From: Ciceribacter ferrooxidans
Lineage (GTDB): Bacteria; Pseudomonadota; Alphaproteobacteria; Rhizobiales; Rhizobiaceae
NCBI RefSeq assembly: GCF_004137355.1
Contig: NZ_SDVB01000170.1
Location: 288,818 to 352,817, forward strand
Reading direction: 5' to 3'
DNA: 64,000 nucleotides
The notes under the pieces were generated by a model. It was not told the DNA's origin. It did no database searches and saw nothing but the letters and a program-made list of their open reading frames with translations. Made by a program: the position numbers and the translations under genes. Below are positions 63,951 through 64,000 of the stretch, piece by piece; the stretch's first letter is position 1; every line of letters starts with the position of its first letter.

Positions 63951-64000
63951 CACTTCAATGCGTCGGCAGCTTTCGGCCTCTCGCTCGATTATTATTCAAT

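Overview
The window looks like a high-GC chromosomal segment of an alphaproteobacterium, most likely a member of the Rhizobiaceae close to Sinorhizobium/Ensifer or Rhizobium. The evidence is an adenosylcobalamin-dependent NrdJ as the only ribonucleotide reductase present, FixK/FNR-type boxes, PilZ and GGDEF proteins, an SHP/DHC cytochrome operon, and an S10-spc-alpha ribosomal cluster with adk after secY. It is mostly core chromosome with several accessory modules. I saw no CRISPR array, rRNA, intact insertion sequence or phage block.

Layout. 1-5.4 kb: the 5' end of alanine dehydrogenase divergent from an Lrp/AsnC regulator, a PilZ protein, a Tat-exported CpdB nucleotidase, a membrane diguanylate cyclase and a HlyU-like protein. 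5.4-14.5 kb: a GDPD-family phosphodiesterase, threonine dehydratase, a TrkH potassium transporter, two exported unknowns, tRNA-Leu(UAA), a second PilZ protein, WrbA, a CinA-like protein, a tandem universal stress protein behind a FixK-type box, and xanthine phosphoribosyltransferase. 14.5-22.3 kb: a serralysin-type RTX metalloprotease with a small exported partner, nrdJ with an NrdR box, and a signal-peptidase-I-like protein that lacks the catalytic lysine. 22.4-30.5 kb: a truncated DUF559 remnant, an epoxide-hydrolase-like enzyme, a Gly/His-rich exported protein, a HIT protein, and a copper-detoxification cluster (His/Cys-rich exported protein, multicopper oxidase, Cu P-type ATPase, SRPBCC). 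30.5-37.8 kb: small unknowns, rarA-degP, the b561/DHC-SHP-DHC cytochrome operon behind a FixK-type box, an ArsR-SRPBCC pair, and a 40-residue membrane microprotein. 38-48.7 kb: ilvD, DUF1059, msrPQ, an AraC regulator divergent from a beta-lactamase-fold hydrolase, a fused aconitase X, and a DGPF-VOC-ECF42-type sigma factor module.

48.8-63.6 kb is the ribosomal protein supercluster on the minus strand, rpsJ to rplQ, including secY, adk and rpoA. Intrinsic-terminator-like hairpins divide it at the classical S10/spc boundary, between rplO and secY, and in the leader of rpsJ. At the right edge, where tuf would be expected upstream of rpsJ, only its last ten sense codons and stop are recognisable. 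They abut a 30-nt palindrome.

The most distinctive observations are the lysine-less signal peptidase, the FixK-type-box SHP/DHC operon with a duplicated DHC module, the tuf remnant, the metalloprotease and its partner, and the heptamer inverted repeat between rpsM and rpsK. All functional assignments come from reading translated sequence and motifs. No database search was run.
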